Assembly (NCBI GenBank): GCA_003694355.1
Contig: RFKI01000296.1
Span: forward strand, 1-6,204
DNA length: 6,204 nt
Direction of reading: 5' to 3'
From: Bdellovibrio sp.
GTDB lineage: Bacteria > Bdellovibrionota > Bdellovibrionia > Bdellovibrionales > UBA1609
This document shows, piece after piece, positions 5,146-6,204 of the stretch. The position numbers and the translations under genes were made by a program. The stretch's first letter is position 1, and every line of letters begins with the position of its first letter. The notes below the pieces were generated by a model, which saw only the letters and a program-made list of their open reading frames with translations, had not been told where the DNA came from and searched no databases.

Positions 5146-6204
5146 AAATTGTAGATGCTTAGGATTTCTTCTGCAGAAAGGGCTTTGTTCCAAATGGCTA
5201 GTTCATCCAGGTAACCATTAAAGTTATAAAGGTGAGGGGTTCCAGATGGTCCTAAAATACGTCCCACTTCAAAGTTGGCATTGGGGGGGAACACAGAAGA
5301 CACATTCACTGTGGTGACTTCTGTTTCCAAAAGGCCGTCCAGATACAGTTTTAATTGATTGGATGAGAGGGAGCCGTCGAAAGTGACAGCAATATGGTGC
5401 CATCGGAAATCCTGCAACCCAGGCGTTGTGATGGAAGCCACACCAGCGCTTGAACTGAGAGCGATGGTGATGGCTGAAGTTCCCGTCCAGTAAGCCCCAA
5501 ACAAATCCGTCCAGTTGGTGAGGTCTGTTACAGCTCCAAAAAGGCCATCATAGTTGGCGGTTGTGGACGCCTTAACCCAAAAGCTCAGAGTCATTTGAGT
5601 TAAAGAGGCGCCTCCAAGAAGGGTTTGGGCATTGCCTGCATCGGCATAATCATCCACCCCATCAAAGTAGGTGGAAGAGAGGTTTTGAAATAAAAAAGTC
5701 AGGCTTTCGGTGCTGCTAATGTCCATGTCGGAGTTATTGGAAAGGCTGAGTTGCACGGTTTCTTGAGCCGGGGAGGAAACACTGGCGGTGGCCACCCCAT
5801 TGGTGAGAGTGAGTGTCTCTGAGTTGGAACTGGCGTTTATCAGAGCCGATCCCGTTACATTTAACGTAACTGTTCCATTAAAACTGGGGTCTAAAGCCCC
5901 CTTGGCATCTTGTGCCTGAATGGTCACTGTGGCAGAGGTGTTTTGGGGCACACTTTGAGGAGGTAAGATGACGAGGTAGGCCCCACTGTAAGTAAAAGCG
6001 GATTTTAAAGAATCTCCAGTAGCAAAGGGGGATTCTAAAACCACATCGTAGGTATTGGGTGGTAGATAAGGAAGGAGGCATCGGATTTCCGTGGGGTTTA
6101 TGATCACAGTTTTTTGGCAACTTTCTGAACCTATTTTTACAGAAGTTCCAGGGAAAAAGTTTTTGCCATAAATGGAGATCCATTCATTTCCACCAGTAGA
6201 AGTG
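5100..6204 (-). CDS. Exported IPT/TIG - Ig-like - LamG domain protein, 5' end outside window, frameshifted at 3' end
   Basis: The frame is open from the right edge to TGA 5102-5100, giving 367 residues with no start needed inside the window; a GTG at 6107 falls in mid-domain and is not a likely start. In order: an IPT/TIG domain at about 5-73 (WISIYGKNFFPGTSVKIG; C29 and C42 could form a disulfide; ends SAFTYSG). An Ig-like domain follows at about 77-171 (SATVTIQAQDAKG, GTVTLNVTG, NGVATASVSS). A LamG/concanavalin-like jelly roll then occupies about 178-353 (YFDGVDDYADAGN, LSFWVKAS, RWHHIAVTFDG, KLYLDGLLE, GYLDELAIWNKALSAEEI). These modules are typical of secreted or surface-displayed proteins that bind carbohydrate or other cells. 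The last 14 residues (ETSTDLTLLAVITP) precede a stop just where the FG-GAP domain opens in the -1 frame. No catalytic motif is visible. The complete gene is probably much longer, with a signal peptide and more repeats to the right. Confidence 0.85.
   Translation of the reverse strand, partial: TSTGGNEWISIYGKNFFPGTSVKIGSESCQKTVIINPTEIRCLLPYLPPNTYDVVLESPFATGDSLKSAFTYSGAYLVILPPQSVPQNTSATVTIQAQDAKGALDPSFNGTVTLNVTGSALINASSNSETLTLTNGVATASVSSPAQETVQLSLSNNSDMDISSTESLTFLFQNLSSTYFDGVDDYADAGNAQTLLGGASLTQMTLSFWVKASTTANYDGLFGAVTDLTNWTDLFGAYWTGTSAITIALSSSAGVASITTPGLQDFRWHHIAVTFDGSLSSNQLKLYLDGLLETEVTTVNVSSVFPPNANFEVGRILGPSGTPHLYNFNGYLDELAIWNKALSAEEILSIYNFETSTDLTLLAVITP

Noticed and set aside
5878..6183. A 101-residue minus-strand frame rich in Cys, Arg and His
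   Set aside because: It lies wholly inside the IPT/Ig coding frame in another phase and shows no domain-like pattern, so it is a shadow frame.
1..6204. CRISPR array, tRNA/rRNA, transposase, phage or defence system
   Set aside because: I looked on both strands and saw no spaced direct repeats of CRISPR type, no cloverleaf or CCA-ending tRNA, no inverted terminal repeats and no matching protein motifs.

Overview
The window is ordinary, gene-dense bacterial DNA (about six bases of untranslated sequence to spare between most genes, moderate GC). Two signs point to a Gram-negative organism: SecG, and a large exported IPT/Ig/LamG/FG-GAP surface protein. Proteins of this style are common in deltaproteobacterial and Bdellovibrionota-type genomes and in metagenome-derived bacteria. 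That placement is only an inference, because no rRNA or strong marker lies here.

Layout. On the minus strand, secG (435-797) is followed after 9 bases by a membrane-anchored FecR-like gene that runs off the left edge (1-425). Facing away from secG across a 204-base divergent gap is a plus-strand cluster, tmk - holB - tatD - gap (1002-4409). tmk/holB and holB/tatD overlap, and tatD/gap are 26 bases apart, so the four probably form one transcript. An intrinsic terminator (4418-4454) follows gap after only 8 bases. It lies inside the 3' coding end of the convergent minus-strand gene.

The right third (4414-6204, minus) encodes one exported multidomain protein in two pieces. An IPT/TIG domain, an Ig-like domain and a LamG domain sit in one frame that is open to the right edge. 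A four-blade FG-GAP repeat domain sits in the -1 frame. The break lies between 5103 and 5142. The downstream piece has no convincing start or ribosome-binding site, so a one-base indel (true mutation or sequence error) is the simplest reading.

Function. The plus-strand cluster joins dTMP phosphorylation, the clamp-loader delta' subunit, a TatD-family nuclease and glyceraldehyde-3-phosphate dehydrogenase. tmk-holB-tatD is a classical bacterial grouping; the attached gap is less usual. secG belongs to the Sec export channel, which would also export the FecR-like and LamG/FG-GAP proteins. Three core genes (secG, tmk, holB) appear to start at GTG or TTG, each just after a strong Shine-Dalgarno. 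The GAPDH carries cofactor-site residues that suggest NADP use.

I see no CRISPR array, tRNA, rRNA, insertion sequence, phage gene or defence system here. The most unusual items are the split surface protein, the GAPDH cofactor signature and the terminator embedded in a coding region.
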